64,000 nucleotides of DNA from Hoylesella nanceiensis DSM 19126 = JCM 15639 (GCF_000379965.1 NZ_KB904332.1:181688-245687), one strand, 5' to 3'; shown: positions 29,490-39,892, counted from the first letter of the stretch. Notes: generated from the letters alone by a model not told the origin. Translations and numbers: made by a program.

Positions 29490-30119
29490 TTATTTTGTTA
29501 AGAGTCCGTCTACAACTTGAAGCGACTTTTCAGTAAATACAAGAACATCTGCATTCAAAACTTTATAAGCATTGAGTGTAGATGCAAGCATAACTTCAGA
29601 ACGCTGTAAGTTACGAGCAGACAAATATACGTTTTTATTCACTTCTGGCAAAAGAAGAAGTACCTTCTTAGAATCTATTTTAAGATTCTTAACTACATTT
29701 ACAAATTCTTTTGTCTTAGGTGCTTCTAAATTAAAGTCTTCAAGAATAATGATAGCACTTTCTTGAGCCTTATAAGAAAGAGCAGATTTACGAGCTAAAG
29801 TCTTTACTTTCTTATTTAGTTTAAATCTATAATCACGTGGTTTAGGACCGAATACACGACCACCACCAACGAGTAGAGGAGAATTAATATCACCACGACG
29901 TGCTCCACCGCCACCTTTTTGACGACCTAGCTTACGAGTTGAACCACTAATTTCACTTCTTTCTTTAGACTTAGCAGTTCCTTGACGTTGGTTTGCCAAA
30001 TACTGTTTTACGTCTAGATAAAGAACGTGATCGTTAGGTGTGATACCAAAGATAGATTCGTTTAACGTAACCTTTCTTCCAGTTTCCTGACCATTGATAT
30101 TTAATACGCTAACTTCCAT
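29490..30119 (-). CDS. rplD: 50S ribosomal protein L4
   Basis: A 209-residue protein with a tunnel loop ([20 protein letters not shown]) and the globular body. L4 autoregulates the S10 operon in some bacteria. Its start overlaps the rplC stop by one base. Confidence 0.97.
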   Translation of the reverse strand: MEVSVLNINGQETGRKVTLNESIFGITPNDHVLYLDVKQYLANQRQGTAKSKERSEISGSTRKLGRQKGGGGARRGDINSPLLVGGGRVFGPKPRDYRFKLNKKVKTLARKSALSYKAQESAIIILEDFNLEAPKTKEFVNVVKNLKIDSKKVLLLLPEVNKNVYLSARNLQRSEVMLASTLNAYKVLNADVLVFTEKSLQVVDGLLTK

Positions 30120-30733
30120 TATTTCTCAATTAAAAGGGTTGAACCATTACATCCAGCAACTGATCCCTTTACTAAGAGAATATTGTGTTCTGGAATTACC
30201 TTTAATACTTTAAGGTTTTGAGTTGTAACTCTATCACCTCCCATTTGGCCTGCCATACGCATTCCTTTAAATACCTTTGCAGGGTAAGAACAAGCACCGA
30301 TAGAACCTGGCTTACGAGCGCGGTCATCTTGTCCGTGAGTACTTTGTCCAACACCACCAAATCCGTGACGTTTGATTACACCTTGAAAACCTTTTCCTTT
30401 AGATGTACCTACGACATCAACGAAGTTTGCATCGTTAAATAACTCAACAGTGATTGTATCACCTAGGTTATACTCTTCGTCAAATTTGAACTCGGCCAAG
30501 TGCTTTTTAGGTGTTGTGCCTGCTTTCTTAAATGTTCCCATCATAGGTTTGTTTGTGTTGCTTTCTTTAGCTTCACCGAAACCTAATTGAACAGCTTTGT
30601 AACCGTCTTTCTCGATTGTTTTTACTTGGGTTACAACACAAGGACCTGCTTCGATAACAGTGCATGGTATATTCTTACCATCAGCACTGAAAACGGATGT
30701 CATTCCGATTTTTCTTCCAATTAATCCTGGCAT
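30119..30733 (-). CDS. rplC: 50S ribosomal protein L3
   Basis: A 204-residue assembly initiator ([20 protein letters not shown]; the tip [20 protein letters not shown]). It follows rpsJ after 30 bp, which opens the S10 operon. Confidence 0.97.
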   Translation of the reverse strand: MPGLIGRKIGMTSVFSADGKNIPCTVIEAGPCVVTQVKTIEKDGYKAVQLGFGEAKESNTNKPMMGTFKKAGTTPKKHLAEFKFDEEYNLGDTITVELFNDANFVDVVGTSKGKGFQGVIKRHGFGGVGQSTHGQDDRARKPGSIGACSYPAKVFKGMRMAGQMGGDRVTTQNLKVLKVIPEHNILLVKGSVAGCNGSTLLIEK

Positions 30734-30763
30734 TTCAATTTAATTTAAATGTTTAAAATCTTA

Positions 30764-31069
30764 CTATACCTTAATTTCTACTTCTACACCGCTTGGCAAT
30801 TCTAACTTCATCAAAGCGTCTACAGTCTTTGCTGTTGAGCTATAGATGTCGATAAGACGTTTATAGTCTGACAATTGGAATTGCTCACGTGACTTCTTGT
30901 TAACGAAAGTACTACGATTCACAGTAAAAATACGTTTGTGAGTTGGCAAGGGGATTGGACCGCTAACGATTGCACCTGTTGCCTTAACTGCCTTAACAAT
31001 TTTCTCAGCAGACTTATCAACCAACTTGTGGTCGTAAGATTTTAGCTTAATTCTAATTTTTTGACTCAT
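30764..31069 (-). CDS. rpsJ: 30S ribosomal protein S10
   Basis: A 101-residue head protein and transcription-antitermination partner NusE ([40 protein letters not shown]). First gene of the S10 operon, separated from fusA by a large hairpin. Confidence 0.98.
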   Translation of the reverse strand: MSQKIRIKLKSYDHKLVDKSAEKIVKAVKATGAIVSGPIPLPTHKRIFTVNRSTFVNKKSREQFQLSDYKRLIDIYSSTAKTVDALMKLELPSGVEVEIKV

Positions 31070-31097
31070 TACTTTTTATTTATTAATTATTATATGA

Positions 31098-31151
31098 AAA
31101 GAAGGAGGACAGATTAAGAGTCATTAGCTAATCTGCTAACCTCCTTCTTCT
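31098..31151 (-). terminator. Hairpin between fusA and rpsJ (terminator or attenuator)
   Basis: Nested inverted repeat: outer stem AAGAAGGAGG / CCTCCTTCTT and inner stem CAGATTA / TAATCTG. On the minus strand the structure is followed by TTCTTTTCATAT. It lies between the fusA stop and the rpsJ start. It can end the str operon or tune read-through into the S10 operon. Confidence 0.7.
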
Positions 31152-31161
31152 TTATTTAATC

Positions 31162-33276
31162 TTAAACAAGATCTGTTCTTCCGTTAACCTCTTCAAGAAC
31201 TACCTTAGCGATTGAAGAAGATAATGGAGAGTGGTGATCATACTCCATTGAGCTTGTTGCACGACCTGAAGTAATAGTACGAAGTGCTGTTACATAACCG
31301 AACATTTCTGAAAGTGGAACCATTGCCTTAACGATACGAGCACCGCTACGACCTTCTTCCATACCTTCTACTTGTCCACGACGTTTGTTCAAGTCACCAA
31401 TCACGTCACCCATGTTTTCTTCTGGAGTAACAACTTCAACACGCATGATAGGCTCCATCAATACTGGTTTAGCCTTTGGATATGCGCTCTTGAATGCGTT
31501 ACGTGCAGCAAGTTCGAATGATAATTGGTCAGAGTCAACTGGGTGGAATGAACCATCAGTTAGAGTAACCTTCAAACCAGTTACAGGATAGCCACCAAGT
31601 ACACCAGCTTTCAAGCAATCTTGGAAACCTTTTTGTACTGAAGGAATGAATTCCTTAGGTACGTTACCACCCTTAACTTCGTTGATAAATTGTAAGTCTC
31701 CCTCTTTGTAGTCTTCGTCTTTAGGACCAACTGTAACGATAATATCAGCAAACTTACCACGTCCACCACTTTGTTTCTTATAAACTTCACGAAGTGTAAC
31801 AGGTTCTGTGATTGCTTCTTTATAGTTAACCTGAGGTTTACCTTGGTTACATTCAACTTTAAACTCTCTCTTCAAACGGTCGATAATGATATCAAGGTGA
31901 AGCTCACCCATACCAGAAATAATTGTTTGACCACTTTGTTCGTCTGTACGAACTGTGAAAGTTGGGTCTTCTTCTGCCAATTTAGCCAAACCGTTATCAA
32001 GTTTTGCAACGTCAGCTTGACTCTTTGGTTCTACTGCAATAGAGATCACAGTATCAGGGAAGGTCATTGATTCAAGTACGATAGGCTTAGCTTCATCACA
32101 AAGAGTATCACCTGTACGGATATCTTTGAAACCTACACCTGCACCGATATCACCAGCATCGATTGATTCCATTGGAATTTCCTTGTTAGAGTTCATTTGG
32201 AACAAACGGCTGATACGTTCTTTTTTACCTGAACGTGGGTTGTAAACATAGCTACCTGCAGTTACCTTACCTGAGTAGACACGGAAGAATACCAAACGAC
32301 CCATAAATGGATCAGTAGCAATCTTAAATGCAAGAGCTGATGTTGGAGCGTCTTCAGAAGGTTGACGACCTTCTTCTTCCTCTGTATCTGGGTTAGTACC
32401 AATTATCTCACCTGTATCAATTGGAGATGGCAAGAAAGCACAAACATAATCCAATAGAGGTTGAACACCCTTATTCTTGTATGAAGAACCTAATATCATT
32501 GGAGTTACCTCCATTGCAATTGTACCTTTACGGATTGCAGCGATAAGTTCTTCTTCTGTGATTTCAGCACCTTCAAGATACTTCTCCATAAGAGCATCAT
32601 CAAAGTTTGCTGCACATTCAACTAGCTTTTCTCTCCATTCGTTAGCTTCATCAACAAGGTCAGCTGGAATTTCTTCCAAGTCGTAGTCTGCACCCATTGT
32701 CTCATCATGCCAAAGAATAGCCTTCATCTTAATAAGGTCAACTACACCTTTAAAGTTCTCTTCTGCACCAATAGGAATTTGAATTGGGCAAGGATTAGCA
32801 CCTAAGATGTCTTTCATTTGTTGTACAGTCTCGAAGAAGTCTGCACCAGAACGGTCCATCTTATTTACATATCCCAAACGAGGAACGTTATATTTATCAG
32901 CTTGACGCCATACAGTTTCAGACTGAGGTTGAACACCATCAGCAGCAGAGTATGTAGCAACAGCACCGTCAAGTACACGCAAAGAACGTTCTACCTCAGC
33001 AGTAAAGTCAACGTGTCCTGGAGTGTCAATCAAGTTGATCTTGAAGTTTTGGTTATTCCAAGTCCAGTTACAAGTTGTAGCAGCAGATGTAATAGTAATA
33101 CCACGTTCTTGCTCTTGTGCCATCCAGTCCATAGTAGCTGCACCATCGTGCACCTCACCAATCTTGTGAGTTTTACCAGTATAGAAAAGGATACGTTCAG
33201 AAGTTGTTGTCTTACCGGCATCGATGTGAGCCATAATACCGATATTACGTGTCAATTTTAAATCGCGACTTGCCAT
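31162..33276 (-). CDS. fusA: Elongation factor G
   Basis: A 704-residue translational GTPase that drives translocation. G1 motif [16 protein letters not shown]3 DTPGHVDF and G4 NKMD are near the N-terminus, and domains II to V follow with [11 protein letters not shown]. It lies between rpsG and rpsJ with no tuf gene between them. Being within the str operon, it is likely the housekeeping copy rather than a paralogue. Confidence 0.97.
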   Translation of the reverse strand: MASRDLKLTRNIGIMAHIDAGKTTTSERILFYTGKTHKIGEVHDGAATMDWMAQEQERGITITSAATTCNWTWNNQNFKINLIDTPGHVDFTAEVERSLRVLDGAVATYSAADGVQPQSETVWRQADKYNVPRLGYVNKMDRSGADFFETVQQMKDILGANPCPIQIPIGAEENFKGVVDLIKMKAILWHDETMGADYDLEEIPADLVDEANEWREKLVECAANFDDALMEKYLEGAEITEEELIAAIRKGTIAMEVTPMILGSSYKNKGVQPLLDYVCAFLPSPIDTGEIIGTNPDTEEEEGRQPSEDAPTSALAFKIATDPFMGRLVFFRVYSGKVTAGSYVYNPRSGKKERISRLFQMNSNKEIPMESIDAGDIGAGVGFKDIRTGDTLCDEAKPIVLESMTFPDTVISIAVEPKSQADVAKLDNGLAKLAEEDPTFTVRTDEQSGQTIISGMGELHLDIIIDRLKREFKVECNQGKPQVNYKEAITEPVTLREVYKKQSGGRGKFADIIVTVGPKDEDYKEGDLQFINEVKGGNVPKEFIPSVQKGFQDCLKAGVLGGYPVTGLKVTLTDGSFHPVDSDQLSFELAARNAFKSAYPKAKPVLMEPIMRVEVVTPEENMGDVIGDLNKRRGQVEGMEEGRSGARIVKAMVPLSEMFGYVTALRTITSGRATSSMEYDHHSPLSSSIAKVVLEEVNGRTDLV

Positions 33277-33299
33277 TTTCTTTTTACCTTATTATATAA

Positions 33300-33776
33300 T
33301 TAGAATCTGAAATGAGCAAATGCACGGTTAGCTTCTGCCATACGATGCATATCCTCTTTACGTTTGTAAGCACCACCTTGATTATTATATGCATCAGCAA
33401 TTTCTGCAGCCAACTTTTCAGCCATAGACTTGCCACCACGTTTACGTGCAAATAAAATCATATTTTTCATAGAGATACTCTCTTTACGTTCTGGACGTAT
33501 TTCAGTTGGAACTTGGAAAGTAGCACCACCGATACGGCGACTTTTCACTTCCACTTGAGGAGTAATATTATCAAGAGCTTGTTTCCAGATTTCCAAAGAA
33601 GACTTTTCTTCCTTAGCCATCTTTTCCTCTACGATATTAAGAGCATTGTAGAAAATTTCATAAGATGTAGTCTTTTTACCATCATACATCAAATGATTTA
33701 CGAATTTTGAGACCTTTTGGTCATTGTAAACGGGATCTGGAAGGATCACACGTTTCTTTGGTTTTGCTTTTCTCAT
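33300..33776 (-). CDS. rpsG: 30S ribosomal protein S7
   Basis: A 158-residue head-assembly protein ([20 protein letters not shown]; the signature [20 protein letters not shown]). Ends in FAHFRF. The 211-bp gap to rpsL is larger than other gaps in the block and shows no gene. Confidence 0.97.
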   Translation of the reverse strand: MRKAKPKKRVILPDPVYNDQKVSKFVNHLMYDGKKTTSYEIFYNALNIVEEKMAKEEKSSLEIWKQALDNITPQVEVKSRRIGGATFQVPTEIRPERKESISMKNMILFARKRGGKSMAEKLAAEIADAYNNQGGAYKRKEDMHRMAEANRAFAHFRF

Positions 33777-33987
33777 TTTGTTTAAAATAAAAATTCTGCA
33801 TGGGGCTGTTATTGTTCTTCAACGCTCTCACTCGAGCATTTACTCAACCTGTTTTTAACAATTCACCAGCAAAACGATAATAAAAAATTTGTCTTGTTTT
33901 GAGATTCACAGTCAAGAGTTTAACAATAATCATTACAATCATAATTCTAAACTCTGTCTTCATCTCTTGTCCTTCAATTACTTAGAA

Positions 33988-34371
33988 TTACTTCTTAGCA
34001 GCTTTAGGACGTTTCGCTCCATATTTAGAACGACGTTGTGTACGGTTTGCTACTCCAGCGGTGTCAAGAGTACCACGAACGATGTGATAACGAACACCAG
34101 GAAGGTCTTTTACACGACCACCACGAACAAGAACGATACTGTGCTCTTGCAAGTTGTGTCCTTCTCCAGGAATGTAAGAGTTCACTTCTTTTTGATTAGT
34201 CAAACGAACACGGGCAACTTTACGCATTGCCGAATTAGGCTTTTTAGGTGTTGTTGTATAAACACGAACACACACACCACGACGCTGAGGACATGAGTCC
34301 AACGCAGGTGACTTGCTCTTGTCTACAAGAACCTTTCTGCCTTTTCTTACCAATTGTTGAATTGTAGGCAT
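33988..34371 (-). CDS. rpsL: 30S ribosomal protein S12
   Basis: A 127-residue decoding-centre protein ([13 protein letters not shown]; the loop [20 protein letters not shown]). The Lys residues of the PKKPNS and GRVKDLPGV loops, which mediate streptomycin resistance when changed, are of wild-type form. First gene of the str operon. Confidence 0.98.
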   Translation of the reverse strand: MPTIQQLVRKGRKVLVDKSKSPALDSCPQRRGVCVRVYTTTPKKPNSAMRKVARVRLTNQKEVNSYIPGEGHNLQEHSIVLVRGGRVKDLPGVRYHIVRGTLDTAGVANRTQRRSKYGAKRPKAAKK

Positions 34372-34423
34372 AATTGTACTTTTATTGAATTATATTTATT
34401 TATTATTTTTGTTCTACGTATAC

Positions 34424-34458
34424 AATGACCCCATTCGGTCATTTGAGTTGCAAAGGTA
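34424..34458 (-). promoter_or_regulatory. Promoter -7 box and leader hairpin of rpsL
   Basis: On the minus strand TACCTTTG (34458-34451) fits the -7 consensus. A few bases on, AAATGACC / GGTCATT (34444-34424) forms a hairpin at the very start of the expected transcript. No clear -33 element is seen. The rest of the gap 34459-34733 shows no gene. Confidence 0.5.
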
Positions 34459-34738
34459 CAATGTTTTCTCCGTTTTTTAATACATTACTATATAGAAACC
34501 TTTCAAAGATAACATTATTTAATATTTGAAAGTATTTTTTATTTGAGGTTTTTGTAACAATAAAAGTCTTAGAAAATACTTCTCGAGGTTTTTGTTTTAT
34601 GTAAAAAAGCTATTTTTCATCTATTCACTCCCTACCGAAAATAGCTCAAAATGGATAGGAATATCATTGTTTTTAGATATCTATTCTACTTGTTTCTCAA
34701 CAAAAAAGACCTACTTTTTCTCAATTAGGTCATTAAAA

Positions 34739-34790
34739 AAAGAAGAGCAAAGGATAGAAACAACAATTATTTCTTTCCTTTGTTCTTCGT
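34739..34790 (-). terminator. Terminator of the DUF3467 gene
   Basis: Long imperfect stem GAAGAGCAAAGGATAGAAA / TTTCTTTCCTTTGTTCTTC with a 9-base loop and an A-run on the left that gives a T-tract on the minus strand. It lies 8 bp past the stop codon. Confidence 0.8.
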
Positions 34791-34798
34791 TAGAGTTC

Positions 34799-35122
34799 TT
34801 AAGCTTCGTTCTTTGCTACACCAAATGGAGCTACAGTTTTAGATTCTTCCTCTGCTGCAGGCATACCAATTGCGCCAAATTCTTGTTCATAGCGTTGAAT
34901 ATTCTCATTAAGAGCAAACAACAAACGCTTAGCATTTTCTGGTGCAAGAATCAAACGGCTGTTTACTAAAGCCTTTGGAATTCCTGGCAATACGCTTGCA
35001 AAATCTAATACGAATTCTGATCCAGAATGACCAATAAGAACAAGGTTTGCATATTTACCTTGTGCTACTTCAGGACTCAACTCTATTCCTAATTCTGGTT
35101 GTTGTGTGTTATTTTCTTCCAT
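34799..35122 (-). CDS. DUF3467 domain-containing protein
   Basis: A 107-residue small cytoplasmic protein of the DUF3467 family: LSPEVAQGKYANLVLIGHSGSE (in part), then EFVLDFASVLPG and SRLILAPENAKRLLFAL. The family is widespread in Bacteroidetes and usually lies near transcription or translation genes; its function is unknown. It is transcribed alone, ending in its own terminator. Confidence 0.87.
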   Translation of the reverse strand: MEENNTQQPELGIELSPEVAQGKYANLVLIGHSGSEFVLDFASVLPGIPKALVNSRLILAPENAKRLLFALNENIQRYEQEFGAIGMPAAEEESKTVAPFGVAKNEA

Positions 35123-35248
35123 TTTTATTTATTGTTTAGTTAGAATTCAATTTCTTTTACGAGCTCCATTTCTTAAAGTCTCTATCACAAAGTTAAGTAT
35201 TTTTTTTGTTTAAGCCAAATAAATAAGCGATAAAGCAACACTAAAAAT

Positions 35249-35280
35249 AAAAAGAGACCAATCACCTTGGTCTCTTTTTA
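35249..35280 (-). terminator. Terminator of the metalloprotease gene
   Basis: Near-perfect stem AAAAAGAGACCAA / TTGGTCTCTTTTT with a short loop. It lies about 145 bp past the metalloprotease stop (minus strand). No other gene is seen in the 302-bp gap. Confidence 0.85.
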
Positions 35281-35424
35281 TAGCTAAGCACTGGCGCAGT
35301 AATTTCCTTTTCAACTCACAATCAACTTATTATATAATTGCAAGAGTCAAAAGGGTGGTTTTTGATTCACACCTTATTATATTATATATAGGCGAAGCAA
35401 TCACCACACAACTGATGCTTTATC

Positions 35425-37935
35425 TTATTGATTTTTGCCTTCTCGCTTATCTTTCAACACCTTAATAGTGTTCAACAACTCTTTATAGTGAAGTGCATTT
35501 ACGCCCTTTGTGGTAGCAGCAGAAGCATTCTTCTTAACATAGTCTTCCACTTTGTTCAAATGATCCACTACATATAGCAACATATCAGTATTGTTCGCTT
35601 TAAGCGAAACTGCACCCTTCTCGTTTGAAGTAGAAGTAATCAAAGAAGATAAACGATCTACATACGAACGTTGAAGTGCTCTTCTATAGATATTCTTTCG
35701 CTCAACAGGGTTGTTAAGAGGTTTCCAAACAGCTTTAAAGAGGTCGTCTAAATAAGTTGCAGGATTATAGTTCTTCTCGCTACTTGCATAAGCGTTATAG
35801 ATGTTTGTCAAGATACCTGGCGACATGATAGTTGTTAACACTTGATCTTGTCGACTGATAATATCTTTCGAAGCATCAATACCCACCTTGTTTACGATTT
35901 CTTCTGGATACAACCAAAGAGGCGCATCGAACACTTGTCGTGAGATATAGTCAACCGCTTCTTGCTGACGTGCAGCAGGAGTTGGTTGGAATGGAACCAT
36001 ACCAGGCATGTTGTTGGTATACTTTGTGCCGATGTTTTTAGTTACATGACCTAAGTATCTCTTGAATTGTCCTAACACAGCTTTATACATATCGGATAAG
36101 TCTGAATAGTCATCATTCTCTTGTTTTGTCCATTGAGGTAAGCCTGCAATCACACGTTTAAGGTTCTTTACACCATAATCGCTTGCTTTCATGTTGTTAT
36201 CACTCAAGTCTTCGATCTGACTTCTTGGGTCTTCATTGCGACCTTCTCCACCAAACCACAACTTACGATTATCGGTTAACACCTTTGTAGTCTCTTTCTT
36301 TAGAGCGTCTCTTTCTTCATATTCATTCTTAAACTCAGGTCTATAGCTATATCCCCACTTAATAGCCCACAAGTCATAGTCGTTTATTCGAGGGAAAAGT
36401 CCTTTCCTACTGATGTTATCTTCGGGTTGAGCAACATAGTTAAAGCGAGCATAGTCCATAATAGAAACAGTGTGGCCGTGCTTCTCTACCCATTCTTTGT
36501 TGCGTAAGTTCTCTACTGGTGTAGCGAAACTTGCACCCATATTGTGACGAAGACCCAATGTGTGTCCCACCTCATGAGATGACACAAAGCGAATAAGTTC
36601 GCCCATCAACTCATCGTCAAACTTCATTGTTTGCGCACCTTTATCATTTGGTCCACATTGAATCATATACCATTCTTTCAACAGCTTCATCACATTGTGA
36701 TACCAACAGATGTGTGTCTCGATAATTTCTCCACTTCGTGGGTCAACAATACGTGGTCCATAAGCATTCTCAATCTCTGCAGGTAGATAGCGTAATACAT
36801 TATAACGAGCATCTTCCAAGCTCATTCTCGAGTCGTTAGGCCATTCTTTTGCCACAATTGCATTCTTAAAACCAGCCGCCTCAAAAGCCTTATTCCAGTC
36901 GTTTACACCAGCAATAAGATATGGAACCCATTTCTTTGGAGTACCTGGGTCGATGTAATACACAATCTGTTTGATTGGTTCTACCAACTGACCTTTCATA
37001 TATGCCTTTAAGTTTTTAGGTTCTAAGCGGAAGCGAGAGATAAAGCTTTCGTTCTCTGTCTTTTGTTCTTTGTCTGAGAAGAGCGTAAATCTATTAACGA
37101 AGTAACCCACTCTATCATCCCAAATACGTTTTCTCATTGGTGTTTCGGGAAGGATAACGATAGATGTATTCAAGCCTAATGTAGCGGAACCACTGATAGA
37201 AGCAGTCATCACGCTATTACTTGCGCTATATGTTCGGGTTGTCTTTAGCTCGATATTCATAGGGAACGCTCTCACAGTATCCACAAAACTACGATCGTCG
37301 AGCATCGCACCTAACTTCGCCTTGGTCTTCATTTCAGAAGGAAGACCTGTAAAGTTATTATCTTTAGAGATAAAGTTGGTTACATCAACAAGCATAGAAT
37401 CTCTTTTCTTGTCGCTATTGATAATTTTGAAAGAGGCGATAATTGGGTCTACGGTTGATGTCTTTAATGAGATAGAAATAGCATCTTTAGGATCTGCTAT
37501 CTGTGTTTCTACATACGAACGAACCAGAATTTGATCGTTACGACGTTCGAAATATACTGTGTTGTGATTCACTTCTTCACCTCCAAACGCTCCAAAGCGT
37601 TGTGGAACAGAGGTAAATCGGGTTACCATAAGAAAATAACGACCTAACAAATTGTTTGGAATATCGAAATACCATTTATCGTCTATCTTTCTAACTCCAA
37701 ACATTCCTTCTTGATAAGAGCCTCCCTTTTTAATCAATTCTTCATAAGGAGCAGGCTTTTTGGCAGCCTTATCTTTGTCTTTATCCTTTGCATCCTTGTC
37801 GGCTTTAGGCTTTTCAACCTTCACCGAGTCGGTCTTTACGCTTTGCCAAAGATTTGCTGTCGTCGCCTTTGGAGCAGCACAAACAAAAGCTGTTTGCGCC
37901 ATTAAGCACGCCAAAATTGCGTTGATTTTCTTCAT
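35425..37935 (-). CDS. Exported zinc-dependent metalloprotease (DUF5117/DUF5118 type)
   Basis: An 836-residue secreted or periplasmic protein. It has a signal peptide (MKKINAILACLMAQTAFVCA) and then a Lys/Asp-rich linker (about 38-62). A large N-terminal region typical of the DUF5118/DUF5117 family follows. The metzincin motif HEVGHTLGLRH has zinc ligands His454, His458 and His464 and catalytic Glu455. A likely Met-turn is SIMDYARF. Substrate unknown; the family is common and often multi-copy in Bacteroidetes. A -7-like TATATTTG lies at 38041-38034, without a clear -33. Confidence 0.9.
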   Translation of the reverse strand: MKKINAILACLMAQTAFVCAAPKATTANLWQSVKTDSVKVEKPKADKDAKDKDKDKAAKKPAPYEELIKKGGSYQEGMFGVRKIDDKWYFDIPNNLLGRYFLMVTRFTSVPQRFGAFGGEEVNHNTVYFERRNDQILVRSYVETQIADPKDAISISLKTSTVDPIIASFKIINSDKKRDSMLVDVTNFISKDNNFTGLPSEMKTKAKLGAMLDDRSFVDTVRAFPMNIELKTTRTYSASNSVMTASISGSATLGLNTSIVILPETPMRKRIWDDRVGYFVNRFTLFSDKEQKTENESFISRFRLEPKNLKAYMKGQLVEPIKQIVYYIDPGTPKKWVPYLIAGVNDWNKAFEAAGFKNAIVAKEWPNDSRMSLEDARYNVLRYLPAEIENAYGPRIVDPRSGEIIETHICWYHNVMKLLKEWYMIQCGPNDKGAQTMKFDDELMGELIRFVSSHEVGHTLGLRHNMGASFATPVENLRNKEWVEKHGHTVSIMDYARFNYVAQPEDNISRKGLFPRINDYDLWAIKWGYSYRPEFKNEYEERDALKKETTKVLTDNRKLWFGGEGRNEDPRSQIEDLSDNNMKASDYGVKNLKRVIAGLPQWTKQENDDYSDLSDMYKAVLGQFKRYLGHVTKNIGTKYTNNMPGMVPFQPTPAARQQEAVDYISRQVFDAPLWLYPEEIVNKVGIDASKDIISRQDQVLTTIMSPGILTNIYNAYASSEKNYNPATYLDDLFKAVWKPLNNPVERKNIYRRALQRSYVDRLSSLITSTSNEKGAVSLKANNTDMLLYVVDHLNKVEDYVKKNASAATTKGVNALHYKELLNTIKVLKDKREGKNQ

Positions 37936-38104
37936 TGTGTTATGTGTTTTTTATTTTTATTGAATACGTTATTTTATCTTTGCGCAGTTGAGCAGTGCTC
38001 AAAGAGATCGTTTTTAAGTGTGTTTACTTGTTGCAAATATACTATAAATTAATGAATTAGAACACCTTTTATAGCTTTACATTCTCTCCTTGTAGACAAT
38101 TCGA

Positions 38105-38200
38105 ATGTAATAGCATTTCTTTTTCACTCTAAAAGCATCACTTTTGCGATGCAATAGCTATCCTTTTACAACACAATAACATAGCTTTTATTTTATCCCC
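38105..38200. repeat. 22-bp-period intergenic repeat array C
   Basis: Cores AATAGC, AAAAGC, AATAGC and AATAAC start at 38109, 38131, 38153 and 38175: exactly 22 bp each. The second unit is near-palindromic (AAAAGCATCACTTTT). The array lies beyond the terminator of the 38325 gene and upstream of the metalloprotease promoter region. Confidence 0.8.
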
Positions 38201-38228
38201 ACACATCTATTACACTATATAACAACAG

Positions 38229-38265
38229 AAATGCGGCATCAGTAGTTGTCTACTTTGCCGCATTT
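38229..38265 (-). terminator. Terminator of exported protein gene 38325
   Basis: Stem AAATGCGGCA / (T)GCCGCATTT with a loop of about 18 bases. The same hairpin recurs at 40778, and variants (ATGCGAC/GTCGCAT) at 39044 and 39858. Confidence 0.75.
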
Positions 38266-38324
38266 GTATCTGTTTCATCTCGATAACCAGTTGAGGTTAT
38301 ATCATAAAGAAAGAAAAATCGTTA

Positions 38325-38909
38325 TTATTTGGATGAATAATCTTCTGACACTACATCATTCACTTTATCGTAAAACAATACTCTTACGCAGTTTTCATTT
38401 TCGTCTTCGATGTGCGACATCTCAAGATATATTTTGCCACCGTCTACCTCCCACGTTGAAGTATAGTTACATTTATCTGCACAAAGCAGTTTCCATTTAT
38501 CCTCATTGCGTTCTACTTCCCTGGATACCTCAAAGTTCGAATGGAACTCATCGGGTGCTCCGAGCTTCTTAATATAATATCTTTGGAGGTATTGATAGTC
38601 TCTTTCTATCTGTTCCCAGTTATCTCTAAAAGGCATACAAACCACAACTCGATACACTATGTCACGTTTCACATTACGCAACACGAATACTTGGCAATTG
38701 CTTTTACCTGCAAATGTACCTTTAAGACACTGCATTTCTTCCCATTTTTCCACTGGTTTAAAGCCCTTTTCTTTTAGCTTTTGAACAAAAGGTTCTATCG
38801 GTCCGTCAATGGGAATGCCTTCAAATCTAAGATGACTGAAGTTGCATTGTGTAAAAACAAGCAACAAAGACAAGAGAAATAAAAAAGGTAGAATTCTTCT
38901 TTTTATCAT
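38325..38909 (-). CDS. Small exported lipoprotein, paralogue 1 of 3
   Basis: A 194-residue protein starting at ATG 38909 (MIKRRILPFLFLLSLLLVF), with a lipobox-like FTQC (Cys22). Mature part: LRFEGIPIDGPIEPFVQKLKEKGF, abbreviated here as FEGIPIDGPIEPF. Then come a conserved GTFAGKSNC block, a VYRVVVCMP strand, an ATWEVDGG-like STWEVDGGKIYLEMSH and a final RVLFYDKVNDV. Function unknown. Paralogues follow at 39151 and 39946; each has its own promoter and terminator. Confidence 0.78.
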   Translation of the reverse strand: MIKRRILPFLFLLSLLLVFTQCNFSHLRFEGIPIDGPIEPFVQKLKEKGFKPVEKWEEMQCLKGTFAGKSNCQVFVLRNVKRDIVYRVVVCMPFRDNWEQIERDYQYLQRYYIKKLGAPDEFHSNFEVSREVERNEDKWKLLCADKCNYTSTWEVDGGKIYLEMSHIEDENENCVRVLFYDKVNDVVSEDYSSK

Positions 38910-38948
38910 AATTTGGGTTTTGCTTAATGATTGTTTGATATTCAGTCG

Positions 38949-38980
38949 CAAATATAATACTATTTAAAAAAGCACACAAA
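38949..38980 (-). promoter_or_regulatory. Promoter of paralogue 1
   Basis: Minus strand TTTG (38980-38977), 20 bp, TATATTTG (38956-38949). Same geometry as paralogues 2 and 3. Confidence 0.75.
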
Positions 38981-39043
38981 TTTAGACTATTGTTTTTCAT
39001 TTGCACTTCAATAAGAGAAGTAAAAAAACATAACCATAAAAGA

Positions 39044-39078
39044 AATGCGACATAAGCAGTTACCCACTTTGTCGCATT
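39044..39078 (-). terminator. Terminator of paralogue 2
   Basis: Stem AATGCGAC / GTCGCATT with a 19-base loop, followed on the minus strand by TTCTTTTATGG. Confidence 0.7.
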
Positions 39079-39150
39079 CGCATTTATTTCATCTCGATAA
39101 CCAGTTGAGGTTATATCATAAAGAAAGAGAGGTCATGATTATTTCGAGGC

Positions 39151-39723
39151 CTAATTTTCTGCCACTACATCATTCACTTTGTCATAATACAACACTCTTA
39201 CGCAGTTTCTTCCATTAGCTCTGATGTGCGAAATCTCAAGATATATCGTGCCACCGTCTACTTCCCATGTTGCAGTATAACGACATTTACCTTCATTGAG
39301 CAGTAGCATCTTCGTTTCATTCTTTGTTATATTCTCCAGTCCGTCATACTCTTCGGTTTCGTATTTAGGTGCTCCATAAGTCTTTACGAGTTGTGCTCTC
39401 ATATATTTAAAGTCGCTTTCTAACTCTTCCCAAGTATCTTTTGGGGGAAGAGCAACCACTACTCTATAGATAAGATCACGTTCCACATTACGTAAAACGA
39501 ATAAGTTACAACTGTCTTTACCTGCAAATGAGCCTTTAAGGTAGGCCATATCGTCTACTCCTTGTTGACGTTTAAAACCCTTTTTCTCTAACTGTTGTAG
39601 GAAAGGTTCCATCGGTCCATCGATCGTAAGACCCTCAAATTTAAGGTGATTGTAGTTGCATTGTGTAAAAACAAGCAACAAAGACAAGAGAAATAAAAAA
39701 GGTAGAATTCTTCTTTTTGTCAT
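39151..39723 (-). CDS. Small exported lipoprotein, paralogue 2 of 3
   Basis: A 190-residue protein starting at ATG 39723 (MTKRRILPFLFLLSLLLVF). Its signal peptide differs from paralogue 1 only at residue 2, and FTQC gives a lipobox Cys. The mature part keeps the family blocks FEGLTIDGPMEPFLQQL, GSFAGKDSC, YRVVVALPPKDTW, TATWEVDGGTIYLEISH and RVLYYDKVNDVV, but is otherwise much diverged. The in-frame start at 39789 would add 22 residues containing the promoter region, so it is rejected. Function unknown. Confidence 0.78.
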   Translation of the reverse strand: MTKRRILPFLFLLSLLLVFTQCNYNHLKFEGLTIDGPMEPFLQQLEKKGFKRQQGVDDMAYLKGSFAGKDSCNLFVLRNVERDLIYRVVVALPPKDTWEELESDFKYMRAQLVKTYGAPKYETEEYDGLENITKNETKMLLLNEGKCRYTATWEVDGGTIYLEISHIRANGRNCVRVLYYDKVNDVVAEN

Positions 39724-39762
39724 AGCTTTAGCTCTATTTAATGATTGTTTGATTTGTATTGG

Positions 39763-39794
39763 CAAATATAATACTATTAAAAAAAGCATGCAAA
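39763..39794 (-). promoter_or_regulatory. Promoter of paralogue 2
   Basis: Minus strand TTTG (39794-39791), 20 bp, TATATTTG (39770-39763). Confidence 0.75.
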
Positions 39795-39857
39795 TTTAAA
39801 CAATAGTTTTTCATTTTATATTCAAAATGAGAAGTCTAAATTTATAAAAACAAAAGA

Positions 39858-39892
39858 AATGCGACACGAACTGTCACCAGCTATGTCGCATT
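39858..39892 (-). terminator. Terminator of paralogue 3
   Basis: Stem AATGCGAC / GTCGCATT with a 19-base loop and a T-rich tail on the minus strand (TTCTTTTG). Confidence 0.7.
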
